The position numbers and the translations under genes are program-made. The notes under the pieces are model-generated. The model was not told the DNA's origin. It worked only from the letters and a program-made list of their open reading frames with translations, and made no database searches. From CAVOJV01 sp963696325 (GTDB lineage: Bacteria; Pseudomonadota; Gammaproteobacteria; Competibacterales; Competibacteraceae): 64,000 nt of DNA. The DNA lies in the NCBI GenBank assembly GCA_963696325.1, contig CAVOJV010000048.1, positions 1-64,000 on the forward strand, given 5' to 3'. Shown here piece after piece: positions 53,125 to 62,491 of the stretch. The first letter of the stretch is position 1; every line of letters starts with the position of its first letter.

Positions 53125-53745
53125 CTACCCGGTGCAACGGTGAAACTCAAAGCATTGCCGTTCCATGCCAGCGCATCCGAAAGAGGAACTGTTGCGGTAG
53201 TCGAGCCAATTCAGCATCTGTCTGCTGGAAACAATCGGCACACCCCGAGGGGGCGCCGAGGCTAAAACTGCGTTAGATTCCGGTATCTGCGCAACATCAG
53301 TGTGCGCGTTGATCGTAAAGGCGCCGTAATAACCCTCCGATCCCAGCGCCCTATCCAGCAGGGTATCAATGGTGAATGGGTACTGCTGACCCGATTCATC
53401 GGTCATCTGAGTCACTGCATGGTAGACGTCGATGAGAGTACCGTCGAGGTCTGCCAACCGCATCGGCATGCCGGAGCCAGTAAAGAGCCCAGGGCGGTTA
53501 AGAATCCAACTGGGCGGCCAAAAATAATAGGTCGTGTCGAGGCGGATGCCCTTGGTTAGTTCTGTTTTCGCCGCCGTTATCCAGTCACTCCACACCAGGC
53601 AATGATGCCGCTGGGTTATGGGCGGTGGAATACTCGAGTATTTAGCGGTCCAAGTACTGATTTGGTCGGTATAAAAAGTTGCAAGCGAGGCGGGAGTAAA
53701 ATTGCGCAGCCAGTGTTGATGTGCAGACCCACCTCAAAGCCCTCG
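53125..53745 (-). pseudogene. C-terminal half of the deacetylase-like domain
   Basis: The frame starts at about 53745 with FEVGLHINTGCANFTPASLA, TFYTDQISTWTAKYSSIPPP and LVWSDWITAAKTELTKGIRL, and continues DTTYYFWPPSWILN and YYGAFTINAHTDVAQIPESN. EVGLHINT resembles the NodB motif (H-x-N/H) of carbohydrate esterase family 4. Its ends are in other frames on both sides. Confidence 0.7.
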
Positions 53746-54321
53746 CGTGTTGTACGCAGCCGCCTGGGCATTAGTTAAAGGTGTGCTGGGGTACATATAC
53801 GACGTGCCGCGCACACATTCCCAGTTTGCCACCGAACAGCCTGAGGGGCTCGCAGCGATGAATTGATCGAAGCGGCCGGCAGTACCGTTGTTTCCATGAT
53901 CGTCCCCGGTCATGATCACGACCGCTTTCTTTCCATTCGGGAAATACCAGAAGCGGGGTAACGGCTTTTTATCGAGATTCATCTCGAGGATTAGGTTGGC
54001 GAGCAAGCGCTGTTGTTCGTCCGCCTGAGGGATCGCCACTTTGTTCAGATCAACCCAGTCGGGCTGGGGATCGTTTACTGCGGGGCCGCCGGTGGCGTTA
54101 CCATAGAACTTGTCGTCCGAGCGGATCGGCGCAAATCCGTCGCGCTCTTGAGTAGCCCAGGCGGGATTGCCTTGACGGGTGTAAACAATGGAAGTCGCCA
54201 GGTCATAAGTAAAAGCCGCCGCCTGGCCACCAGTGGTTCCAACACTGCGGAGCGTTAAGGCAGGATTGGCGGTGGCAGTTGTTGCGTTGCTATAAAGCGT
54301 GGCGAGACTCGGAGCCGCCAT
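53734..54321 (-). pseudogene. N-terminal half of the deacetylase-like domain
   Basis: Contains RFWYFPNGKKAVVIMTGDDH and GNNGTAGRFDQFIAASPSGC. TGDDHGN is in the place of the TFDDG motif that binds metal in CE4 polysaccharide deacetylases. The frame ends YNTRGL*; with one base changed it joins the next section (RGFEVGLHINTG). On the 5' side (near 54318 and 54438) two indels join it to the WD40 frame through TLANGYLLVDTSKAPGNGIV and NQTIQFHGTADRYTLNG. Predicted to act on an extracellular glycan, but the non-canonical motif makes catalysis uncertain. Confidence 0.7.
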
Positions 54322-54366
54322 TCAGGGTATAACGGTCGGCGGTCCCATGGAATTGGATGGTTTGGT

Positions 54367-57099
54367 TCACGATGCCGTTGCCCGGCGCTTTTGAGGTATC
54401 CACGAGCAGATAGCCATTGGCCAGCGTGAGCCGGCAGCGGTCAGTCCCAGCAAGCCAGCAAGCTGTGGATCGGGGCGCATCGCAATTAGATTGCCGCCCG
54501 CGTTGACCCAGTTGGTCAACGTTGTCACTTGGGCAGCCGATAAAGGTATCGCAGCAAGGATAACCACGTCATAGTTCGCTAGAGTTGCCGCCGAAATGGC
54601 CGAAGGATCACCCACGGCGAAGGCATTGAAGCCCTCGTTCCGCAGGATCTCTGCATAGTAATCACCGAATGTGGGAGAAGTGGATTTAATGATGAGGATC
54701 GGCCCGCCCGGTGCCGGCGGGATAGCCGCCTCGGCTGCGGGAATCAGCCAATTCAACACCCGCTCCAGGATATCAGGGTTGGGCAATACGGCAGGCGTTG
54801 ATGGTGAAGCGGCGGCTACCGAGAAGTTGGCGTTAGTTTCGCGGTCTCTGCTATGGAAGCTTAGCAAAGTAGCGGCAGGCCCGGCTTCAGACGTGTCGTT
54901 GCGGGACTGCTTGGGCAACTTCGGCACGCTAATGACGCGGTTTTTGGTAGCGTTTGCCACATTCCACACGGTAATCTGGTCATCCTCGCTCCCGACGATC
55001 AGGAACTTTCCATTGGGACTGAATTTAAGCGCATTGATGAAATTCGCAGTCCCGGTAAGGATCTTGAGCGGTTTCCCAGTCGCCACTTCCCACACGATGA
55101 TCTTGGTATCTTCGCCGGCACTCGCCAGGGTTTGTCCGTCCTGGCTAAAAGCAACCGCTCTGATGGGGGCCTGATGCCCCGCAAGGGCTTGTACTTGTTG
55201 GCCAGTCGCCACGTCCCACATGATGATCTGGGTATCTTCACCGGCACTCGCCAGTAATTTGCCATTCGGACTAAAAGCAACCCCATTAACCTCATCCGAG
55301 TGCCCGAGCAGCGTCTTTAGCGACTTACCGGTCGCCACATCCCACAGCAGTATACGGGCATCCGCGCCCCCGCTAGCTAGAATTTTTCCATCGGGACTAA
55401 AGGCAACGGTGTTCACAAAATCAGTATGGCCGGAGAGGATGTTGCCGAGTTTGTTGGCCGTCGCATCCCACAGCATGATTCTCGTTTCCTCGCCCGCGCT
55501 GGCGAGAAAACGCCCATCGGGGCTGGCGGCGATCGCCCTGATAGGATGCTCATGCCCCTGGAAAGTCTGGCGTTGTTGTCCGTCCGCGACATCCCACGAG
55601 CGCACGACGGTATCTCTGCCGACGCTCACCAAGCGTTTCCCATCCGCATTGAAAGCAACGCCGGTGACAGCGGCGCCGGTGACAGCAACGCCGGTGACAG
55701 CGGCGCCCAGGGAGTTTGGGAGGACCGAGCGTTCCTGGCCAGTCTCCGCGTTCAAAATACGAACTCTGTCGTCATCACTGGCGCTGCCAATAAGCGTTCC
55801 ATCCGGGCTGACGGCAAGCGCCTTAATCCCCTTCCGAGCGTCTTTGCGAGCCTTTTTCCGAGGCTGATTTCCATTGCCCTGATTAGCGCTTGCCTTGCTA
55901 CGCACCTGTGCGTTTCCGTTCGGTGCCGCCGCTCCCGGTGCCACCGCATCAGAAACTGACAATAATTTTGTAGGCTCGGAAGTCACGGCGGCGGTGGTAT
56001 TTTGGACCGCGCTGCTCGAAGTAACGTTATTGCCGATGCTGTTGTCAATCGGACTCTCGGGACTGGCGACGGCTGTAGAACGCTGGGCGGTAAATTGCTG
56101 TGCACCGGTCGCCACATCCCAGAGAATAAGCTGGCCGTCCTGGGCCACGCTCGCCAGGGCCTTCCGGTCGGCGGTAAAAGCGATAGCGGCAACTGAAGCG
56201 TCATGGCCAACGAGCAGTTGGCGCTGCTGGCCGGAGGTCACGTCCCATAATATGATCTGGAGATCGTCGCCGACGCTGGCGAGGAGGTTGCCATCCGGGC
56301 CGAAGGCGACGTCGATAATCGCGGCGCCAGGGTGGCCTGGCAGCGTCAAGCGCTCCTGGCCGGAGGCCACGTCCCATAGTTTGATCCGGCTATCCTGGCT
56401 ACCACTGGCGAGGGTCTTGCCATCCGGACTGAAGGCCACCCCGGTAACCACGGCGCCCGTGCCTGGCAGCGTCAAGCGTTCCTGGCCGGAGGTCACGTCC
56501 CATAGTTTGATCCGGCTATCCTGGCTCCCACTGGCGAGGGTCTTGCCATCCGGGCTGAAGGCCACCCCGGTGACGGCCTCGCTATGACCGGTTAATACCA
56601 ACTGCAAAGAGCCCGATTCCAAATCCCACCCTATAATCCGCGCATCCTGGCTCCCGCTGGCGAGGGTCTTGCCATCCGGGCTGAAGGCCACGCTAGTAAC
56701 CGCGGCGCCAACATGTCCTGGCAGGCTCAAGCGCTCCTGGCCGGAGGTCACGTCCCACAGTACAAGGGTATCTTCGTCCACGCTGGCGAGGGTCTTGCCA
56801 TCCGGGCTGAAGGCCACGCCGGTGACGGCGGTGCCAGCGCGACCGGCAAGGTTCAAATAGGTCTTGCCGGATGCCACGTCCGCTATTGTGATGATTCGAG
56901 CATCCGCGCCGACGCTGGCGAGGGTCTTGCCATCCGGGCTGAAGGCAAACTTAGCGACTCCATTCTGAACCTGGGAGGACTGGGTTGACCCTGCCGGCGT
57001 AACCGTTGACGTTGGTTTCGAGTCAACTACCTGATAAGGGTAAGAAAATACTGCGATGAGGAGTGCGCAAAAGAGCGCCGTAAAATAGTTGCGTTGCAT
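54367..57099 (-). CDS. Secreted protein with two seven-bladed WD40 propellers (N-terminal part of the giant surface protein)
   Basis: ATG 57099 with a signal peptide (YFTALFCALLIAVFSYPY). Fourteen WD40 repeats follow: seven at residues ~48-345 and seven at ~430-745, separated by a basic, Asn/Lys-rich linker. Repeats share VAFSPDGKTLAS and LWDVTSGQ, and several are nearly identical in DNA (56.4-56.9 kb). After residue ~790 comes PPAPGGPILIIKSTSPTFGD with FNAFAVGDPSAISAATLANY and DVVILAAIPLSAAQVTTLTN, a flavodoxin/GATase-like alpha-beta segment. The frame ends 54367 only because of an indel near 54438; content continues in 53734-54321. WD40 propellers mediate protein contacts and are rarely exported in bacteria. 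Regulation unknown; ~310 bases upstream are free of genes on this strand. Confidence 0.85.
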   Translation of the reverse strand: MQRNYFTALFCALLIAVFSYPYQVVDSKPTSTVTPAGSTQSSQVQNGVAKFAFSPDGKTLASVGADARIITIADVASGKTYLNLAGRAGTAVTGVAFSPDGKTLASVDEDTLVLWDVTSGQERLSLPGHVGAAVTSVAFSPDGKTLASGSQDARIIGWDLESGSLQLVLTGHSEAVTGVAFSPDGKTLASGSQDSRIKLWDVTSGQERLTLPGTGAVVTGVAFSPDGKTLASGSQDSRIKLWDVASGQERLTLPGHPGAAIIDVAFGPDGNLLASVGDDLQIILWDVTSGQQRQLLVGHDASVAAIAFTADRKALASVAQDGQLILWDVATGAQQFTAQRSTAVASPESPIDNSIGNNVTSSSAVQNTTAAVTSEPTKLLSVSDAVAPGAAAPNGNAQVRSKASANQGNGNQPRKKARKDARKGIKALAVSPDGTLIGSASDDDRVRILNAETGQERSVLPNSLGAAVTGVAVTGAAVTGVAFNADGKRLVSVGRDTVVRSWDVADGQQRQTFQGHEHPIRAIAASPDGRFLASAGEETRIMLWDATANKLGNILSGHTDFVNTVAFSPDGKILASGGADARILLWDVATGKSLKTLLGHSDEVNGVAFSPNGKLLASAGEDTQIIMWDVATGQQVQALAGHQAPIRAVAFSQDGQTLASAGEDTKIIVWEVATGKPLKILTGTANFINALKFSPNGKFLIVGSEDDQITVWNVANATKNRVISVPKLPKQSRNDTSEAGPAATLLSFHSRDRETNANFSVAAASPSTPAVLPNPDILERVLNWLIPAAEAAIPPAPGGPILIIKSTSPTFGDYYAEILRNEGFNAFAVGDPSAISAATLANYDVVILAAIPLSAAQVTTLTNWVNAGGNLIAMRPDPQLAGLLGLTAAGSRWPMAICSWIPQKRRATAS

Positions 57100-57412
57100 A
57101 GGTTAATTTCCCCTACCAGGTTAATGTCCCTATCAACCGAAGAATTACAGACTGACTACGAATAAGACTTGCGAAATCCAACCAACATCGATGGTGACAT
57201 GTGCTGCCTTGTTTCGCAAATTGTGTCCACAGTATAAAGCAATTTCCTTGCCTAATCTGTTGGCGCTCAATTCCGGTAAGATAATGCGGTAAGCGTCGCA
57301 GGTTTTTGGCAAACTGTCGGGGACGGAATTAGTCTGCTTTGCATTTTGCCTTGGCGCTTCTACGCCATTCACTGCCTGATTCAGTCCCGAAGACCAATGC
57401 CACTAACCAGCC
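57100..57412. other. Intergenic region upstream of the WD40 gene
   Basis: No gene recognised. It must hold the promoter of the giant surface-protein gene (minus strand); I could not pick -35/-10 boxes with confidence. Confidence 0.4.
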
Positions 57413-57715
57413 ATGTTTGGGCAGTTGTTTGGGGGCTTACGCCATCAACCCCGCCGCGCCACTGGACAAAAGAGCGCCCCGGCCAGTTTGGTGGTGTGCG
57501 GCGCCATCCGCTTGCCGGCTGCGGTAGCGAGTCAGACTCACTCCTTTACGGCGGAAGCACTGGCCTCTGCCGATATCCAGCAGTGGCGGATCACGCGCGC
57601 CCGTTTGGAACAACGCCGCCTGCCCCGCGTCTTGGGCCGGCGGTTTCGGCAGGATCCAGACGCCTATCTGCAGGCGCTGGAACAACGCTTGGTCAAGCTA
57701 AGTTTGCCACCCTAG
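57413..57715 (+). CDS. Small hypothetical protein
   Basis: A 100-codon frame whose second half (ADIQQWRITRARLEQRRLPR, RFRQDPDAYLQALEQRLVKL) looks like amphipathic helices and gives it some credibility. The first half is Arg/Pro/Ala-rich and may be non-coding. It ends just before a strong hairpin at 57763. No family recognised and no clear Shine-Dalgarno. Confidence 0.35.
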   Translation: MFGQLFGGLRHQPRRATGQKSAPASLVVCGAIRLPAAVASQTHSFTAEALASADIQQWRITRARLEQRRLPRVLGRRFRQDPDAYLQALEQRLVKLSLPP

Positions 57716-57762
57716 TTTTTTTTCGCTCTCCCCTTTGAGATAGGCCTCAGCACTCGCATGGA

Positions 57763-57798
57763 GTAGACAACCCCGCCGCTTGCGGCGGGGTTGTCTAC
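57763..57798 (+). terminator. Strong 17-bp hairpin terminator
   Basis: GTAGACAACCCCGCCGC pairs perfectly with GCGGCGGGGTTGTCTAC over a 2-base loop. TTTGCC follows on the plus strand. It may terminate both strands together with the adjacent minus-strand terminator. Confidence 0.75.
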
Positions 57799-57810
57799 TT
57801 TGCCGATTGC

Positions 57811-57844
57811 AAAAAAAAGGGCAGGCGGTTTGAGCCGCCTGCCC
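57811..57844 (-). terminator. Rho-independent terminator of the 57.9-60.8 kb gene
   Basis: On the minus strand, GGGCAGGCGG-CTCAAA-CCGCCTGCCC is followed directly by eight T residues. It lies 24 bases after the stop codon at 57869. This is a textbook intrinsic terminator. Confidence 0.92.
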
Positions 57845-57868
57845 TCGAATCAGCTTGACCCTAGCGGA

Positions 57869-58228
57869 TCATGGGCTGAGATCGATCTCGCAGCCTTCCT
57901 TGAAGGTGGCCGTGCCGCTGAACTCAGAGGCAGTGGCTTTGGCCTTCTTCGTGAAGGTGATCTCCAGATTCCTGGCCTCACCTGGATTCAACTGGCGCTT
58001 GGTGACGTCCGGATTGGTCCAGTCGTTGGCACCAATCGTCACGCCTGGTGTCACCACCAGATTGCTGCTGTCGGCCTTGTAGATCGAACCGTCGAGCTTC
58101 ACTTCCTTGATCTCCTGGCGCTCGGGAAGTCCAAGGTCAGCGTGTCCAGCGTCACCACCTTGTTGCCGGTATTGGTGACTTTGTACACGATCTTGTTCAT
58201 CCGCGAGCGAGGCGAAGTCCTGACTCAC
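57869..58228 (-). pseudogene. C-terminal Ig-like section of a broken surface protein
   Basis: The useful part is ERQEIKEVKLDGSIYKADSS, LVVTPGVTIGANDWTNPDVT, KRQLNPGEARNLEITFTKKA and SGTATFKEGCEIDLSP, a beta-sandwich pattern. Upstream (NKIVYKVTNTGNKVVTLDTL) is in another frame. It ends the protein that began at about 60757. Confidence 0.65.
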
Positions 58229-58246
58229 CGAGCACGACGCCGGCGA

Positions 58247-59203
58247 CTACTCACACTTGGGACTCACGTAGACACCACTCGTGCCGGAGGTCATGCTGAA
58301 CTTGTTCGTCAGCGTGTACCAGCCGCCCACGAAGATGCCGTTGCTCTGTGGCGCGGTGTTGCCGATGTAGAGGCCGCTCGCTGCGTCCAGCGTGGTCGGC
58401 GCACCCGTCGTCAGCCAGTAGCCGGTGAAGAACCCGCCGCCGCTGAAGTTGGAGCCGCCGTTGATCAACGCGCCCGTCCCGTCGTTCAGCCGCGGTCCCT
58501 GCGGATACGGAGCCGGCGGGTTGCTGCCGCCGCCCGACGAGTTGATGTCGCCCGCCACGTGGATGAAGTTGCCCGGCCTCAGGCCGCCAAGCGGCACGAT
58601 CGCGCCGCCGCTCTGGAACTTCACCTGGCCCTGGTAGCCGTTGGTGAAGTTCTGGTCCGTGTCCCAACGCAGGATGAACACGTCGCACGCATCGCCGGTG
58701 ATGTTGATCTTCGACGACACCTGGAAGCCGGACGTGACGTTGATGACGAAGGTCTCGCACTTCGTGTTCTGCTTATTCAGACCGTTGAGCGAGGTCGACG
58801 AGACGCCGTTGAAGCCGGGCGTCACGGGCAGGTTGTTGATGTAGTTGAAGGCCGCGATCAACTTGGCCTCCTGGTCAGAGACTTTCTGCGCAGTGAAGGG
58901 ACACGAGTCCCCGAGGCTGGCGAAGGCCTGTCCGGCGTTCTGGTTGACGATGTTCTGCCAAGCGGAGAGCGTCGAATCGTTGGTACAGATCGTTCCGGCG
59001 TAAGGTACGCCACCGGAGGTGCGCTCCTTGGCCTGGATGCCGTCAACCACCACATTGCCGGCGAATCCCTTGGTCGCTCCCTGCCAGTTCGCATCCTGAC
59101 TGCCATTGGCGAAGAGGAACAGCTCCTTGTTGGCGATGCCGCCGAGGTCGACGCCACCAATGACGCCGTCAACACACGCGGGCTGGGCTGGGCAAATCAA
59201 CAC
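58247..59203 (-). CDS. Choice-of-anchor-like extracellular domain section (same surface protein)
   Basis: The 318-residue frame includes DANWQGATKGFAGNVVVDGI, DQEAKLIAAFNYINNLPVTP, TFVINVTSGFQVSSKINITG and FILRWDTDQNFTNGYQGQVK, with GGLRPGNFIHVAGDINSSGG. It looks like a secreted beta-rich domain used in cell-surface proteins; no enzymatic motif. The frame is open upstream, where the text continues from 59169-59879 after one indel (QFGGVDLPSPARVC to VDGVIGGVDLGG). Confidence 0.65.
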   Translation of the reverse strand: MLICPAQPACVDGVIGGVDLGGIANKELFLFANGSQDANWQGATKGFAGNVVVDGIQAKERTSGGVPYAGTICTNDSTLSAWQNIVNQNAGQAFASLGDSCPFTAQKVSDQEAKLIAAFNYINNLPVTPGFNGVSSTSLNGLNKQNTKCETFVINVTSGFQVSSKINITGDACDVFILRWDTDQNFTNGYQGQVKFQSGGAIVPLGGLRPGNFIHVAGDINSSGGGSNPPAPYPQGPRLNDGTGALINGGSNFSGGGFFTGYWLTTGAPTTLDAASGLYIGNTAPQSNGIFVGGWYTLTNKFSMTSGTSGVYVSPKCE

Positions 59204-60010
59204 CGCCGAATTGTCTGGCCGTCACGTTCGATCCGCCGGTCGACGGCGTGCCGGTCACGGTCGCGGTGTTGGTGAGGGTGCCTATGGTATTGAGGTTGCA
59301 CCGATTCGGCTGCGAGAGGCTGCTGAACCCCGAAGTGCCGGAGGTGATCGTCACCGATTGACCTGCCGCCAAGGTTCCACCTGGGATCGGGACGTTCGTG
59401 AGCCCGAGCGTCGGATCGCTTATCTTCACGTTGGTGAGGCTCACGTTGCTGGTATTGGTGACGATCAACCGATAGAGGGCGCCGCTGGGTGCTGTCACCC
59501 TCGGCGTGTCTACAGAAGTTGCCGTATCTGCATCCGCCCAGGTTGCGCCGTTGTCGACGCTGATTTGTTTCAACAGTTTGATGCTGGCCTGGGGCTTTTC
59601 CGTACACTGCACCAGGTTCAGGTCATCGAAGAAGACGTCAAAGTTGCACCGGTGCGTAGGACCATTAGCACTGAGGTCGGCTTCCACCTGGCTGTCGTTG
59701 CGGATGATGCCGTTGGTGCGGTTGCGTCCGAACGCCTCGCACATGTCGATCGTGCTGATCGGGTCTTGCGTGAAGGTGGCGCTCGTCACCGTCACCGACA
59801 GTCCCGGCGTCAGCTTGGGTAGCGACAGTCCGCGAAGGCGGAACCAGACGAGGATTCTCGACACAATTCCCGTTGGCACCTCCCTGCAGAAAGCCCGCCG
59901 CGCCGACCGACCTCAAGTCAGCACAGTCGTCGAAGCGCACGTTGTACAGGTCGACCGTGCCGCAATTCGTGATCTTGAACTGATAGAACACCTTCGGCGG
60001 CACGCCGAAG
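59169..60010 (-). pseudogene. DUF11-like repeat section of the surface protein
   Basis: Contains LPKLTPGLSVTVTSATFTQD, RLIVTNTSNVSLTNVKISDP, TLGLTNVPIPGGTLAAGQSV, and upstream in another frame PPKVFYQFKITNCGTVDLYN with VRFDDCADLRSVGAAGF. These are conserved-repeat (DUF11) type beta sandwiches common in large adhesins. The indel near 59880 (WFRLRGLSLPKL) splits the two frames. Confidence 0.7.
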
Positions 60011-60757
60011 AAGGCCGTAGGAATATTGACCGTCGAAGCCGGTTGGTTGTTGGTGCCGGGTATCGAAGCGATCAGGGGTTGGCCGCCGTCGTGTCGGGGT
60101 TATCCGACGTGACGCTGTTCCTCACGAAGGGTCCGCCGGGGCCGTTGACACTGACATACTTCTCACCCGAAATACACTTGCGAAAGGTTGGATCGCCTCG
60201 AAAACCACATCCCGGAAGTAGTTGGTGCTGTTGAACGATTGGGTCGGGAATAGTCCGGGGTTGCCGAACACGCCGTTTTGCCCATCGGCCACGGAACTGA
60301 GGTTCCCATTGACGATGGGCGTCGCCAGTCCGCCGCCGGTGGCACCGTAATGGGAGACGATATTCACCGAAACCACGTAGGTCGTGTTGGCCTGAATAGT
60401 CACCGGCGTGGCGAGGGCTTGCTGCTGCCACCCCGAGGCGGTCTCGTCCGCAAAAGTGACTGTGGCTAATGGGTTCCCGTCTAGCGTCCCAGATACGACC
60501 GATATGGTTCCCAGCCGGCTCGCTCGGCGCCTTCCAGTACCTGATCGCGGTAATTTGCCCGGCCACCGCGCTCTGGAATTTCATGCCCAGCTCATACGAG
60601 CCACCCGTCGACATGATCCGTCAATGCGGGCGTCTGCGTCGTGAAGAGCGTTTCGGCGCTGGCGGGCAGCATCAGCGCCAGCGACAGGAGAATGGTCTGG
60701 ATGCTCAGGTACGGGTACCTGAGCCATCGAGAACGGAGAAAGTGTTGTGGTAGACAT
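60011..60757 (-). pseudogene. N-terminal signal peptide and DUF4082 section of the surface protein
   Basis: ATG 60757 (MSTTTLSPFS) probably starts the protein; after an indel near 60728 it gives the signal peptide YPYLSIQTILLSLALMLPAS with A-E cleavage. A DUF4082 domain follows: SYELGMKFQSAVAGQITAIR, YWKAPSEPAGNHIGRIWDA, then TIQANTTYVVSVNIVSHYGA. Four or more indels. The whole gene would run 60757 to 57869 and belongs to the same DUF4082 family as the giant protein at 48-57 kb. Confidence 0.7.
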
Positions 60758-61326
60758 CTAGAGACTTGCCTCTTACTTATGGTCGTTGATGATTCACGTG
60801 CAGAAATGACGTGAAGTTTTGGCACTGTTTCCCTAGACTCTCCTGTGCCCAATACGTACTTCTCTTCCTCACGGATCTTTCCCAGCTTTGCATTGAGAAA
60901 AACCGATCCGCTGCTGGTCCAGACAATGGTTGCTGAACCACCAGACTGGCAAATGCTTTCCTTGCATGCTGAGAGCATGCAGCGAACCGCGAAGCGGGCA
61001 GCCGTCCGCTCGCACGGTAGCGCTCTGAGGTGATTAACATCCCAGCTATGCTACATTCCTATAGCGAATGAAAGTGGTAGAAGAAAGGATTGGAACTGAA
61101 TAACGGAGTTACAAAAGGTCTGCATATGGGCGCAAGTCCGCATATAATCTCCCCTTTTTATCTTTAATAGTTGTGATGAAAAGATAGCAGTTTTTAATTT
61201 AATTTGTCCAACATCGGCCAAAAACATTTCGACCTGTACGGTCAAGTTGAAGGCCGCGCGAGCCGGATCTGCTGTTCTGGTGAGTAGCAGTCTGAGCATT
61301 GGAATCGCCACTTGGAGGTCCGCCCC
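60758..61326. other. Region without an assignable gene
   Basis: A minus frame at 60758-60978 (VWTSSGSVFLNAKLGKIREE) and one at 61051-61389 are open but show no domain. I see no terminator or promoter I would defend. AT-rich from 61030 to 61220, where promoters for the flanking divergent genes may lie. Confidence 0.4.
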
Positions 61327-61895
61327 ATGAAGAACCTCGAAGTCTGTGTGCAGATCACGATCAAGCCGACGGAGGCGAGTGTCGATCATGATAAGAATGC
61401 CACCCAGGTGGATGGTGGTCAGTTCCGGCTGGTGCTGAAGGAGGGCAGCTTATTCGACATCGAGGCGTTGGAGGGGGGGTATTGGAGGCAACCCAACGCC
61501 GCTACCGGCACACGGTTACCCAGTTCAACCGCAGTCGCCATCAGCAGGTCGAAGGGACGCCTTTGAATAGCTTACGCGACGGCGCGGAAAGGGAGGGGCT
61601 GAAGGTCAGCGAGATTCTGGACCGCCACAGTGAGCAGGTATTGACCGCGCACCACGTCGGCAACGAGGGTCGCCCGCAGGCGAGTGCCCCACTGCTTGGC
61701 GAGGTGGAGCCGTTTGAGCCGACTCGGTTGAGCGAAAAGACGCTCAACGAGGCGCTGGCATCGGTCGAGCAAGCCATGCGCAAGCGAGGCCTGGCCGAAA
61801 CTTCCTGGAAGCTTAAATGCCCGCTCGAAGACGGCGATCCGGTTCGTCTCTTTTGCATTCCCGTGCTGGAAAAGGAACCTGTCAATGTCCAACGA
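61327..61895 (+). pseudogene. Hypothetical protein, frameshifted at a G-run
   Basis: ATG 61327 (MKNLEVCVQITIKPTEASVD), then GGQFRLVLKEGSLFDIEALE. At a run of seven G (about 61473-61480) the frame should slip by one so that VLEATQRRYRHTVTQF continues into LKVSEILDRHSEQVLTAHHV and LNEALASVEQAMRKRGLAET. The N-terminal part resembles the start of some transposase-associated proteins, but I cannot name it. It ends over the start of the cupin gene. Confidence 0.4.
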
Positions 61896-62382
61896 ATTGA
61901 AACTCTATGGCGCCGACACCTTGAGAGGACTGAGCGCGGAAGCGGCCCGATCCCCACGCCGCCGCAAGAACCTGAATGTGCATCCGGTGCTGGAAGACCC
62001 CGTCCAACGCCTGTTCAATGCGCTGGAACCCGGCACCTACGCTCGCCCTCACCGGCACGCGCGTGACAACGGTTGGGAACTGATGGTGGTGGTGCGGGGT
62101 GCCTTCGCCTTGCTGCGCTTCGATGACAACGGCGGCGTCCTCGCCCGCGTCGAACTTCGCGCCGGCGAGGGCGATTGCGCGGTGGAAGTTCCAGCCTATG
62201 CCTGGCACAGTGCGGTAAGCCTTGCCCCCGGCACGATCATGTTCGAGGTGAAGCCAGGCCCTTATCAGCCTATCGAAGACAAAGACTTCGCTCTCTGGGC
62301 ACCACCCGAAGGCGATCCCCGCACCCCGGCTTGGGTCCGCTGGTTCGAGACGGCGAAACCCGGAGATCGCGCGCTGGTCTGA
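61885..62382 (+). CDS. WbuC-family cupin metalloprotein
   Basis: 165 residues, MSNELKLYGADTLRGLSAEA. The cupin motif reads EPGTYARPHRHARDNGWELM (two His and the Glu) and later EVPAYAWHSAVSL (third His). WbuC-like proteins occur next to O-antigen and capsule clusters; the reaction is unknown. Length is normal and the frame intact. It is not coupled to sugar genes here, being next to a lipocalin. Confidence 0.85.
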   Translation: MSNELKLYGADTLRGLSAEAARSPRRRKNLNVHPVLEDPVQRLFNALEPGTYARPHRHARDNGWELMVVVRGAFALLRFDDNGGVLARVELRAGEGDCAVEVPAYAWHSAVSLAPGTIMFEVKPGPYQPIEDKDFALWAPPEGDPRTPAWVRWFETAKPGDRALV

Positions 62383-62491
62383 GCAACCATGGCTCCAGAC
62401 TCGACGGTCACTCCTGTCTTCGTCCGCTCTTAACGGATTCGCCGCACCGTCGCATCGACGGAAATCCGCGGATAAATAAACGAGTACGACT

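Noticed and set aside
55000..57000. Tandem identical units in the WD40 gene as a CRISPR or minisatellite
   Set aside because: Units are ~126 bases, in frame and encode WD40 blades.
57791..59822. 494-codon plus-strand frame opposite the 57.9-59.2 kb surface protein
   Set aside because: The minus strand carries a clear terminator, domain content and matching stop; the plus frame has no recognisable domain.
61541..61957. 138-codon minus-strand frame opposite the 61.3-61.9 kb gene
   Set aside because: Low-complexity Arg/Ser-rich; the plus strand has the better codon pattern and neighbours.
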